DNA from: Pleurobrachia bachei
Lineage: Eukaryota > Ctenophora > Tentaculata > Cydippida > Pleurobrachiidae
Length of the DNA stretch: 24,619 nucleotides
Assembly: GCA_000695325.1 (NCBI GenBank)
Contig: AVPN01000080.1
Coordinates: forward strand, 85,322 to 109,940
Direction of reading: 5' to 3'
Shown here: positions 1 to 10,900 of the stretch, piece by piece
Layout: every line of letters begins with the position of its first letter
Numbering within the stretch: the first letter of the stretch is position 1
The notes under the pieces: generated by a model
Database searches by the model: none
Told to the model about the DNA's origin: nothing
The model's input: only the letters and a program-made list of their open reading frames with translations
Position numbers and translations under genes: made by a program

Positions 1-166
1 AGTCGGACCGTTACTTTCTGTAAAATGCAGGTCCTGGTTACTATACAAACTAGTGCCATACGTTTTAGAATGGTTTTAGACCAGTTTTCGATAACTTTTT
101 ATGAGAAGGTCTTGAAAATTGCCATTTTTCGGCAAGCGGTATTGTCACCCCTATATGCAATATTAG

Positions 167-827
167 GGGTGACTTCGTAACCAACCCCAGAGCCACGTCT
201 ACCCCTAGTCATATTGACTCTACCCCAACTCATCCTACTTCAACACCTAGCCCCGTTCACAAAAAGACGAAAAAGAAGAGAAACCTAAAGCACAACATAA
301 GCATCCTGGAGTCTGTACTACAGGTCGGTGTGCCTCCCTCCCCGAGTAAATCGAAACTGGACAACCTCCTTGAGAGATCACTTCGGGAACGGAGGGCTAG
401 GGAGGAAAAAAGGAAGAGGAGCAGTAGCAGTGCAGTTAACCAGGAGAATAATTCACCGAACAACAGTGGTGGCAGTACCCCGGCTAGTACTATTATCTCT
501 ATATCTTCCATATCTTCTCCACCCCATGATATACTTAGCATGTAAGTTCAGTAATCTAGGGTTGCTAATCACTCTTTTCAATTGATGATTTACGTTCGTT
601 GTCCAAATATTACCAAAGTCTAAATCGTGTTTGTAACCATGATGTGTAGTCTGTAGACATAGGAATGCCAACTTGTATTAGTGTTTTCACCTGCATATTT
701 CCCTCTCAGAGACGAAGAAGACTTGTTTGAGCTAGATGACAGCCCTTTGATAAACACTAGAGTAAAGAAACGTACCTGTAGCCCGACCTCAACCCCGGGA
801 AGCACAAAACGAGGGAGGATAAAATAG
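167..827 (+). CDS. 3' part of an unrecognised gene (last two exons)
   Basis: Two exons can be joined. The first runs from an acceptor (AG at 165-166) to a strong GTAAGT donor at 542. The second runs from an acceptor ending at 709 to a TAG stop at 825-827. The join keeps one frame and changes ...DILSM-stop into ...DILSI followed by DEEDLFELDDSPLINTRV and a basic tail ending TKRGRIK. The visible product is Ser/Thr/Pro-rich, with a lysine cluster near 261-283 and a charged helix-like stretch (KLDNLLERSLRERRAREEKR) at about 345-405. It looks like a disordered, possibly nuclear C-terminus. The 5' end lies outside the window, and the upstream acceptor could instead be at 190. I do not recognise the family. 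The exon pair is well supported; the function is unknown. Confidence 0.6.
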
Positions 828-1812
828 GGACTGTTGTTTAATTGTTTCAGTTAACTACAACTTATGTCTAAGCAGTGAGAATGGGTGTGGTTGCTACTTT
901 GATTTAATTTCAAAGTTTGACGCCAAATTAATTTATTAGAATACTGAATAAGTTATTAAACTTTAACAATTAACGTGACCCAGTTTATTAACAGTCCTAT
1001 CGTTTAGATTATTTTTACTTTTTTAAATGGTAGAATTAAAAAAGTATCCGTTTTATTATGAATTAAATTTGTTATTGTCAAGTACGCGTTTAAATTTAAC
1101 GTATTCGTAATGCGCCGGATACTGCAATCATCAATGCGATCAACGACGCGCGGTAAGAAGTAAGCGCGTTGAGCTGAATTTGTAATTTATTGTAATTTAT
1201 TGCAATTGGGTTTTCTGGAAAATTTCAAAAGCAAAGCGAGTTTTTTGTCAAAGTTTTTCAAATTTTACGCGTCTTCGGCTCCTTTTTAGAAGCGTTCACA
1301 GCTGTCTCAGACGGTCTGATCAGAATCAAGGTCTGAGTCAAACCTTAATCCTCAGCAGTACTGAAGTCTGAAAGAAAATCTTAAATTTTCAGTGAAAAAT
1401 GACCAAAATATTGCGGTAAATCGGGGCTGTTCTCAGCGACTGTTCCTCGCTATTTTCATTCAAGTACCTCCCCGCCGTAATAATGTCTTGGGTAGAACAT
1501 CTACCATCTAGAAGACTATTCAATTTTACTCTGACCTCTTGCCGCGTGCCTTCCCCCCCTAAATCTAGAATCCAGAGAAGGAAAAAAACAAGTAAACTCC
1601 GGAAATGATATCCTGCCTTAAACAAAGTAAACACGAGATGTTTTGGTACTGGTAAATAAATTGACCGTAGCTTTCAATTACGCTTGGGTAATCTTCATCA
1701 GCGGATGATATCCTGCCTTACAGACACCCAGTTGCTTTCTGTGATCAGCTTCTATTCACATTTTTGTATCCCTTATTTAAAATATCCACTGTTTTAGCTC
1801 AGGGTATGCTCA
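828..1812. other. Intergenic region: 3' end of the first gene and promoter/5' UTR of PICALM
   Basis: AT-rich and without a convincing coding exon. It holds short repeats such as TTGTAATTTA near 1180-1200 and several TCTGA words at 1300-1370. Just before the PICALM start there is a pyrimidine-rich stretch ending in TTTTAG at about 1798, which could be the acceptor of a 5' UTR intron. No canonical AATAAA was seen after the first gene. Confidence 0.5.
1605..1720. repeat. Exact 16-bp direct repeat spaced by 100 bp
   Basis: ATGATATCCTGCCTTA occurs at 1605-1620 and again at 1705-1720. The period is exactly 100 bp, and the second copy ends about 90 bp before the PICALM start codon. The sequence between the copies is not repeated, so this is not a 100-bp tandem repeat. 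It may be a duplicated regulatory word or chance. Confidence 0.6.
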
Positions 1813-3747
1813 ATGGCGTCAGTTGTAGACAGGCTACACGCGGCAAAGTACACCATATCCGGTAATGAGGTGTCCAAAGTTGTCGGCAAGGCAACAACCC
1901 ATGAAATGGGTGCCCCAAAGAGGAAACATCTCGATTACCTGATCTCCTCGACCCACGAGACGAACGTGTCCTTACCCGAGTGTGCTGACATGTTTCTGGC
2001 GCGGGTCCAAGATCCAAGTTGGGTTGTGAGCATCAAAGCAATGATATCACTTCACCATCTGATGAACGAGGGAAACGAGAAGTTTATGCGGTACATGGCG
2101 TCAAAAGGAAACAGTTTCGAGTTTGTGAGCGAGAAAACGGGGCCCCTCTCCGGAGAGATGTCACCCTTTGTCAACAAATACGGACACTACATCAGTGAAA
2201 AGTGTAACTGCTACCGTCAGGCTACCACTGATTTCGTTAGGATCAGCAGCACCAACTTTCTCCGTAAAGCAACGATAGAGAAGCTGTTGACAAATCTGCC
2301 GATAGTTCAGCGACAGGTTGACGGGATAGTGAACTTGGAGTTGAGCGGGGCTGACATTATCACGGAGATTAGTCGAGCAGCGTTCATCCTTCTCTTCAGG
2401 GATCTAGTGGCTCTGTTCAAGATTTACAATGAAGGAATAATCAATATGTTGGAACTCTTTTTCGATTTGGAGAAGAAACACGCCCGGGAAAGTTTGGAGC
2501 TCTACAAGAAGTTCATTATCCGAATGGGTAAAGTTGAGGCGTTTTTGAAGGTCGCCGAGGATGCGGGAATTGATCAGGGTGAGGTTCCTGATTTGTCCAA
2601 CGCTCCCTGTAGTCTCATCTCGGCACTGGAAAACCATTTGAATAGCATGGAGGGTAAGAAAAGCACACCCATATCTTCCCCAACTACCGATGTGAGCGAA
2701 AGGAGCTCTGCTGGGCCCTCTAAAGCTCCCGTTACCGCAACAAACTCCGATCCGTTCAGCTCTGCAGATCCTTTTGGAACAACAACATCACCATTTGGGG
2801 ACACCTTCGAGCCTCAGCAAGATCTCCTGGCAGATCCTGTGACCACATCAGCGGCAGCAGCCCCTCCTCCCCGACCACCCCAACCAAAGAGCACCATGGA
2901 TGAGTTGACAGGGCTTTGGGACGAACCAAAACCATTGATTCATAACCAAATGGTACCTGAGCAATCGTTCAATGTCTTCAGCACAGAGTCAAACCTATTT
3001 TCAACACTCCCACCCACGACACAACAGCCCCCTGCTCAGGCTGCCCCGATGAACACTTTTGATTTGTTGATGCAAGAGCCCACCGATAACGGGTTTGCTA
3101 CTTTTGAATCGAAGGAGATCACTAACGATCTACTGATGCCAGAGAGTTTGTCAAGTAATGGTGCTCAGCCAGGTGCCCCTCAGTCCGTCCAAAATGTACG
3201 GACTCTCATGCAAGACTTGGATCTGGGATTGAAGAGCGCTGCAACCAACTTTAGTATCAATCAAGGCACCGGGAGCAAGGGTGGTCCAGCATTGGGACCA
3301 GTAAGGCCCATTTCAAGTGGGGCTACTTACAACCCGTTCGTGAGGCCCAGTGGTCCTGGGGTAGGAGGAGGAGGGGGAGGTTATCCTAATATGATGCAGC
3401 CTGGAGGTGGAACCATGCCTGTTGGGATGGGAGGAATGAACAGTGGAATGAATAGTGGAGGAATGATGGGGATGGGTCAAATGGGAGGAGGGATGGGAGG
3501 ATCAATGACCATGAATCCTGGGATGCAGATGGGAAACAGGGGCGGTATGGGTGGGATGGCTCCCATGGGTTCCATGAGTATGAATCCGAGAATGCAGGGG
3601 TCTGGTATGATGGGTATGCAACAAGGTGGTGGCATGATGCAGGGAGGAATGAACTTCCAGCAACAGACTAACGCTAATATGATGTTCGGGCAACAACAGC
3701 GGCCCACCAACCAATCTAGTAGCAATCCTTTCGATCCGTTCGGCTGA
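1813..3747 (+). CDS. PICALM: Clathrin coat assembly protein AP180/PICALM (ANTH domain), single coding exon
   Basis: A 644-aa protein, close to human PICALM in length. Residues about 1-285 form an ANTH domain, with the phosphoinositide-binding block KATTHEMGAPKRKHLDYL, then SWVVSIKAMISLHHLM and the late-helix block FLKVAEDAGIDQGEVPDLS. The rest is a disordered clathrin/AP-2 hook. It contains DPF motifs (SDPFSS, ADPFG, and NPFDPFG at the very C-terminus), clathrin-box-like DLL motifs (DLLADP, FDLLMQEP, NDLLMPES) and NPF motifs suited to EH domains. Residues about 515-620 are unusually Gly/Met-rich with repeated GGM and MGM units. The family acts at the plasma membrane in endocytosis, recruiting clathrin to PI(4,5)P2. 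The whole coding region lacks introns although neighbouring genes are well interrupted. The start at 1813 matches the conserved N-terminus and has G at +4. Confidence 0.95.
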   Translation: MASVVDRLHAAKYTISGNEVSKVVGKATTHEMGAPKRKHLDYLISSTHETNVSLPECADMFLARVQDPSWVVSIKAMISLHHLMNEGNEKFMRYMASKGNSFEFVSEKTGPLSGEMSPFVNKYGHYISEKCNCYRQATTDFVRISSTNFLRKATIEKLLTNLPIVQRQVDGIVNLELSGADIITEISRAAFILLFRDLVALFKIYNEGIINMLELFFDLEKKHARESLELYKKFIIRMGKVEAFLKVAEDAGIDQGEVPDLSNAPCSLISALENHLNSMEGKKSTPISSPTTDVSERSSAGPSKAPVTATNSDPFSSADPFGTTTSPFGDTFEPQQDLLADPVTTSAAAAPPPRPPQPKSTMDELTGLWDEPKPLIHNQMVPEQSFNVFSTESNLFSTLPPTTQQPPAQAAPMNTFDLLMQEPTDNGFATFESKEITNDLLMPESLSSNGAQPGAPQSVQNVRTLMQDLDLGLKSAATNFSINQGTGSKGGPALGPVRPISSGATYNPFVRPSGPGVGGGGGGYPNMMQPGGGTMPVGMGGMNSGMNSGGMMGMGQMGGGMGGSMTMNPGMQMGNRGGMGGMAPMGSMSMNPRMQGSGMMGMQQGGGMMQGGMNFQQQTNANMMFGQQQRPTNQSSSNPFDPFG

Positions 3748-4633
3748 CAGGACATTAGGTCATCAAAAGGGAGTGCGAGAGAGAAGCGAGATAGTCGTAG
3801 AATGAGGGTGATGATCATTATAGGATGGTTTGTGATGTATGTTATGGTTAATTATAATTGTAGAAAGGGAAATCAATATTTTAATGTGTACTTTGTATCA
3901 TTACCCACCTCATTGCACTGTGCGTGTTAGTTGCATTCAGCCAATATGCTGCTGATCACATCTCGTGTGTATGATGCGTGTTTTTAATGACAAATCTTTG
4001 AGTTATCATTTGTGCGTGTGTGTGAATGTTTGACTAGAATTATACTTACAGCTCAGAACTATTACGTCGTGAGAAATGAGGGAATCAAATGAGCGTGTTA
4101 CTGTTGTTGATACACTGAGTAATCAAATCACACATAAAAATCCTATCATGCATGATTTTTGGACAGAATATGTGTCATGTGTGAGAGAAACAAGAAAGTT
4201 ATAGTTTATTTTTGATACTTAATGCAGGCCATTATGAAATAGTGGGCACGTAAATGGCATCATGATTGACAGAGATAAAAGAGGGAGGGAGAAATTGAGA
4301 TTGAGGGAGAAATTGAGATTGAGGGAGAGAGATAAAAAGAGATGGAGCGGAATCGGCATTGCTTTGTCATTAACGTGCCTGCTAGAAGTGTCTTTGTTAG
4401 TGAAACCCAAAATGAGATCGTTATGATTCTTCTGACCATATTGTGATCTTTTGAGTAAAAAAAGAAGAGTGATATTCCAGATATGTGTTTCTATTTTCAT
4501 CTTCGTGTTGAATCCAGACAAAACTACCTTGTTTTACTGCAACAAAACATCCCCTGCCCCCGTGCTACTCACACAAATAACTCTCTACATCCCCTCTCTC
4601 TCAGCTGTTTCAGATCGAGGGAAGGTCTGCATT
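3748..4633. other. PICALM 3' UTR and TBCK 5' flank
   Basis: No additional gene is supported here. The region begins with AG-rich then AT-rich 3' UTR-like sequence without a textbook AATAAA. A CT-rich tract at about 4580-4612, with CTCTCTCAG and TTTCAG just upstream of the TBCK start, could be the acceptor of a TBCK 5' UTR intron. Confidence 0.45.
4285..4330. repeat. Short tandem repeat, 18-bp unit, about 2.5 copies
   Basis: The unit GAGGGAGAAATTGAGATT occurs at 4285-4302 and 4303-4320 and is begun a third time at 4321. It lies in the noncoding gap between PICALM and TBCK. Confidence 0.85.
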
Positions 4634-7600
4634 ATGGTACGGCAGGATTTGGAGAAGGGATGTTTTGGGATGATGCCTTTTCACGTCGCACCACACCCAC
4701 ACAACTGTATTAGTACAAATGGGCTCCCCATTGCACACAATAGTATCAGAGTTACGGGGAGGTTCTCGGATATCAAGTCCCTTCGACATCCTAACATCTT
4801 CCAGTACCTTGATCTTATCAGGTTAGTGATCTATATTTTCAAGAGAGTTCCAGGTTAGTCTTAGAAAAGAGGGAGAAAGTTGGGTTAGTCATCATAGTTT
4901 TGGGAAGCAAGGAAAGAGACAAATTCTGCTGTAAAATAGGGACCGAAAACAAATCAAAGGGGGCGATAAAAGTATGATTTCGTCAGTTTAATTCTAGAGA
5001 ACCCTCACTGAGCTGTGCTGCCTCCCACTGCACTTCCCTGCCCCCTTGATGAATAACATATTTCTGACGTAAATCTCTTCTGCGTCAGAACTCAGCCACC
5101 TTTTTCTTTTCGCTCAATGTGGTTCGCAAACAATTATCTCTCTCTCTGGTTCAGGGGAAAGAACGAGCTGATGTGTGTTGTGCAAGAATGGCACGAGGTG
5201 ACTCTCCTCTCTGTGATCTCTGAACCTCCCCCTACGGTCAGCCTGCTTCATGATGTCCTCTCAGGGCTGGAATATCTTCACTCACGAGGCTTAGGTAAGC
5301 ATAACATCCAACATCTCCTTCTTGTATTTTTTCTGTTTTTTAGTTCTTGCGAGGGATATTTCACAAGTGGTTTTGTATGACATCTAGGGCCCCACCCACT
5401 ATTCCACACTGGTCACTGACACGGTATAATTGTACTGTATAATGTGACTCACACAGGCCGCATGCTGCAGTGAACAGGTCTCTAGACGCTGGGGAATGTA
5501 GTTATAGAGGGGAGGACGGGAGTCGCTAAACTCTCAAACTACGCCCTACACTACCTCACCTGTAAAGGGAAATACGTGGATTTCTTTGTGGGCGAACCTA
5601 CCTTCTCTGCACCAGAGGTATGTAACATGATGTTAAAAGGGGGATGGAGAGGGGGGTAATTGGAGTTTTACCTTGGAATTGGATGTTGAATTAGGGGAAC
5701 CCAACACAAAAGCATCGAACTGTTACATTGAAGTTGTCCTGAACACATATTAAGGTCAGGTCTCCCCTGACAATCACCTGCTTCTCCCAGGTGCTGATAA
5801 ACAACAGCAGCTCCACCAAATCAGACATCTGGTCAGTGGGTGTCCTGTTACTTTGTGTCCTAGCCAGGAAACCCCTCTCTGATAATACCCCCTTTCCAAA
5901 ACTTGTCCGAACTCTATTCTCTCCCTCTCTGAGCGTGCTACAGAAATCCAACCTTCTCTCTGTTCCCTGGGATGGAAATCTTGCACAGGTTTGTGAATTG
6001 TGATATATTCCTTTGTGTGGATTGTTTATTTAGAGTGGTACGTGACAGGGGTCGTTACTCGTAAACTGTGCTAGTTATCTATCTACAACTATACTGACAA
6101 CTACTACGCGATTTGATTGTTTGCAATTGTTTGTGCAGCAGAGAACTTGTTAGTGTACCGCACAATACACCCTAACAAGTTGTGAGTCCTGTGTGGAAGT
6201 TGTTAGTGTCCAATATACTACATCTGTGTGTGGTACAAACAGGAGTACACTCTGTTTAGTACACGCACACACAATTCTATTGTTCTTTAGTCCTATTCTA
6301 TGTCACTCTCTCTCTCCATCTATCCCTCCCTAAATCTTCCCCTCATCTCTCTCCCTCTCTCCCTCTCTCTCTCTCTCTCTATCTCCCTCTCTCCCTTACT
6401 ACACAGGTGTTGGAAGGAACACTAGAGTTAACACCGACAAAGCGATTATCGGCCTCCAAGCTACTTAGACTACCAGTATTCGAAGGTATGTGCTAGATAG
6501 AAAGAGAGTTTTGAATGAGGATTATTTACTCGAAACTCTCGCCTTCAAGAATCAATTTCGTGTATCCGCCGGGTGGTAGAGTTACGTAAGAAAACGTGAC
6601 GCATTTAAATATAATATATTTAAATGCGTCACGTTTTCTTACGTAACTCTACCACCCGGCGGATACACGAAATTGATTCTTGAAGGCGAGAGTTTCGAGT
6701 AAATAATCCTCATTCAAAACTCTCTTTCTATCTAGCACATACCTTCGAATACTGGTAGTCTAAGTAGCTTGGAGGCCGATAATCGCTTTGTCGGTGTTAA
6801 CTCTAGTGTTCCTTCCAACACCTGTGTAGTAAGGGAGAGAGGGAGATAGAGAGAGAGAGAGAGGGAGAGAGGGAGAGAGATGAGGGGAAGATTTAGGGAG
6901 GGATAGATGGAGAGAGAGAGTGACATAGAATAGGACTAAAGAACAATAGAATTGTGTGTGCGTGTACTAAACAGAGTGTACTCCTGTTTGTACCACACAC
7001 AGATGTAGTATATTGGACACTAACAACTTCCACACAGGACTCACAACTTGTTAGGGTGTATTGTGCGGTACACTAACAAGTTCTCTGCTGCACAAACAAT
7101 TGCAAACAATCAAATCGCGTAGTAGTTGTCAGTATAGTTGTAGATAGATAACTAGCACAGTTTACGAGTAACGACCCCTGTCACGTACCACTCTAAATAA
7201 ACAATCCACACAAAGGAATATATCACAATTCACAAACCTGTGCAAGATTTCCATCCCAGGGAACAGAGAGAAGGTTGGATTTCTGTAGCACGCTCAGAGA
7301 GGGAGAGAATAGAGTTCGGACAAGTTTTGGAAAGGTTGTATTATCAGAGAGGGGTTTCCTGGCGAGGACACAAAGTAACAGGACACCCACTGACCAGATG
7401 TCTGATTTGGTGGAGCTGCTGTTGTTTATCAGCACCGGGGAGAAGCAGGTGATTGTCAGGGGAGACCTGACCTTAATATGTGTTCAGGACAACTTCAATG
7501 TAACAGTTCGATGCTTTTGTGTTGGGTTCCCCTAATTCAACTCTCTCTCTCTCTCTATCTCCCTCTCTCCCTTACTACACAGGTGTTGGAAGGAACACTA

Positions 7601-7944
7601 GAGTTAACACCGACAAAGCGATTATCGGCCTCCAAGCTACTTAGACTACCAGTATTCGAAGGTATGTGCTAGATAGAAAGAGAGTTTTGAATGAGGATTA
7701 TTTACTCGAAACTCTCGCCTTCAAGAATCAATTTCGTGTATCCGCCGGGTGGTAGAGTTACGTAAGAAAACGTGACGCATTTAAATATAATATATTTAAA
7801 TGCGTCACGTTTTCTTACGTAACTATTATATCTCTCCCTCTAACACCCTCTCTCTTTATAGACTACAAAGGAAGAGAAGAATGTTTGGATGTGTATCCCT
7901 TTGCTCTCTCCAAGGCGCACCTTATAGCAGCTGAGGACAAGGTA

Positions 7945-7997
<53 letters not shown>

Positions 7998-10900
7998 ACT
8001 CTTTATCTCTATCTCCCCCGTACTATGTTATAATTATATAGTCCCTGGAAAGTTACTAAGGCGTTAGTCGGTTCGTTACTCTACCTATCTACAGACAGTT
8101 AATAAGGCGTAGGGTCCGTTAGTTGCCTGAACTGCAAATCCCAGCCATAAGACCCATATATCCAAACCCTGCCTTGCTCGACCCTCTCTCATCCCGGTTA
8201 GAACTCACCCTCCCCCCCTCCCCCCAGATAGAGCCAGCAGAGTTAGATGAGCCGCTGTCATCTTCCTGTACCCTAACAGAGTTATACGAGTTGTGGAGTA
8301 TGGCTGGCGGTGATGTCTTGGCTGAACTTGAGAAGTAAGCTAATGACGAAAATCGGAGAGAGAGAGAAAATGAAAGAGATAACGAGAAAGAGAGAGATAT
8401 GTGTTTGTCTGTTCCATGAATTTAATCGCATGATATTTACCGAGCAATTGCCAATTATACCAATCAGGTCATGATTGGCAGTTTTAGGTTTATCATCTCG
8501 ATATTCTACATTAAATTTACAAAATTCTACTTTCAGATGGGGTCTAGTCCGAGGATCGCTACCAGTGTGCAACCTGCCCCTAGTGTGTTTACCCTCTGGC
8601 GAGATTTACAAGAACCGGACAGAAACACAACTAGGATACCGCCAAACCGTCTACCCTGTCTCTCCGTCCCTCCTTATCTCTAGATTGGGACATCTCGAAC
8701 CAGAGGTGGGTTTTGTGTAATGTGTGAGGGAAAGGTAGAAGGAATAATTGGTGATAAGTTATCCATGTGTAGGAATAAGACAGGGAAAGGAAGAGAGATC
8801 TAGTAAACTGAGAAGGAGAATGAGCCGCCATGCTGATGTTAGTGGTGACCAGCTGGTACAACTCCTTTACAAACTCGTGTTCCTCACTGTGTGTCTCTTT
8901 TCTCTCTCTCTCCGTTTTCTCTCTTCCTTTCTGGCCCCTCCCTTCTCTACTCTCAATAATATAGATTCTCTCTTAGCTCTCTCCAGAGTCCAGGTGCCAA
9001 TAGTATACTAAACACCCCACTCTGTCCTAAACACCCACTCTTTCTCTCTAGGTGCCAATAACACCCCCTCCTCTCTCCCCAGGTTTATTTCCCACTGGTA
9101 GAGACACCCAGTAAACTATCAACGGGCATGGCTGAGATGGCAGAACTCCCAACCGTTATCAAGGAACAGAACATTGAATATCAGTTACATCGCATCAAGT
9201 TGTTCTCAACTCTCCTTTATGTACGTGGTGTTTGTTTGTTTGTTTGTTTGTTTGTTAGTTTGTTTGTTTGTCTGTTTGTTTTTTTGTTTGTTTGTTTGTT
9301 TGTTTGTTTGTTTGTTTGTTTGTCTGTTTGTTTTATTGTTTGTTTGTTTGTTTGTTTGTTTGTTTGTTTGTTTGTTTGTTTGTTTGATTGTTTGTCTGTC
9401 TGTAAGTGTGATGCATAACACGTCTATGTGAAAATATGCGAGTTGATTGAGCTGTTAATTGGGTACTCACATGTATCACTTCCGGGTCAGCAACATCTAA
9501 CTCTACACAAACCAGCATTACAATCCGTGCAGTAACCCCTTTCTTGTCATTCCAAACGTGCCCTCTTTTTCCTGTCATATCCCGCACTCTAAAAAAATGC
9601 CCCTTTTTCCAGTCATACCCGGCTTCCAGTAAAAAGATAAAAGAGGAGGCTTGGTTAGATATTCCCCCTCTTCTCCGTCCCTACGTGTGGTCTGCACTAC
9701 TAGATGTTAAAGGTAAATAAATCATTGAATTTGTTAAGTGTCTCGCTCCTCTTATATGTTATATGTAACAAATCGTCCAAATTTGATCGTAGTTTCATGC
9801 GTGTGTATTCTGTAGAGATGCAGTGCTAGTTATACACGCAAGGGTGATTATTTACCTGGCTCACTTATTCCTTAACTACAGTAACCGTGACCATGATATT
9901 ACCACTGACCACACACACACATGCAGCTACTGCAGCACCACCAAATGGTAGCGGGACAATTCTGCAACATTCCCACAGACACTAGCAGAAAGAGCGCGTT
10001 GTAAAGTTGAAAGTTCACTCGGCACGCAGTTACTACAGCGCCCGCGCCGCTCGCAACTATATATAGGCAGTTGAAGTTGTAATGTCACAAGCACGGCGGG
10101 TCTCTGATGACATAGCGTCATTGTCAGGGATCCTTCTGACGTGTATCTCTCACTCTCTATCTCCTCCCTCTCTCTCCATCTCTCCCTACCCACTGTGTAA
10201 TGAATCGCTACCTAACCATATCTGTTTTTAGTAACTCCCTCATTCCGACAGGTGATATAGAGGGGTATTACAACAGATTGGATAAGACACAGTCCCTGGG
10301 CAGTATTGACCGGCAGATTGATGTTGACATACCAAGGTGTCATCAGTATAACCCCTTTCTATCTTCACCCACTGGACACCAGAAGCTGCGGAGAATTCTC
10401 AAAGCCTGGGTCATTGATAACCCTGATTTAACCTACTGGCAGGTATGGTGTTGTGATTCAACAGTGTGATATTTTCAGGGAATAACTGGCATACTAATCC
10501 TAGTTATCTAATAAGTTTGTACGAATCTCTGAAATGACTTTTACCCGATACCACTAATTTCCACAGGGATTGGACAGTTTAGCAGCGCCATTTCTCGTCC
10601 TACACTCCGGAAACGAAGCCCTCGCATTTGCCTCTCTCCAAGCATTCATCAGGAAATACGTCCGGAATTTCTTTCTAAAAGACAACAGTCATGTAATGAC
10701 AGAATATCTGACTGTCTTTCGGCTCCTTCTGATGTTTCATGATCCCGAGCTAGCATTACATATCCATAATATGGGCTTTATTCCCGAGCTGTATGCCATA
10801 CCTTGGTTCTTGACCATGTTTACGCATGTATTTCCCCTGCAGAAGATATTTTACCTGTGGGATACCATGCTACTAGGTGGGTAAAATTATAACTATCATT

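Noticed and set aside
3477-3818. Minus-strand frame rich in Ile and Pro over the PICALM 3' end
   Set aside because: A shadow of the Gly/Met-rich coding repeat on the opposite strand; no splice or start support.
5989-6406. CRISPR-like array of spaced repeats in TBCK intron 4
   Set aside because: Only simple CT microsatellite and short GTTAGTGT/ACAAC words are present; there is no regular direct repeat with unique spacers, and the context is eukaryotic.
6732-7435. Minus-strand reading frames with kinase-like sequence ([16 protein letters not shown])
   Set aside because: They are the inverted copies of TBCK exons 4 and 5 in the right arm of the palindrome, antisense to the gene and without their own start. 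The inverted exon 4 also has an altered acceptor.
8706-9082. An extra TBCK exon around 8819-8875
   Set aside because: Exon 8 joins directly to exon 9 in phase 0 and the joined protein aligns with human TBCK without a gap. The repeated word AGGTGCCAATA is noncoding.
9128-9431. Cys/Leu/Phe/Val-rich or Lys/Gln/Thr/Asn-rich proteins
   Set aside because: Pure translation of the TTTG microsatellite in TBCK intron 9.
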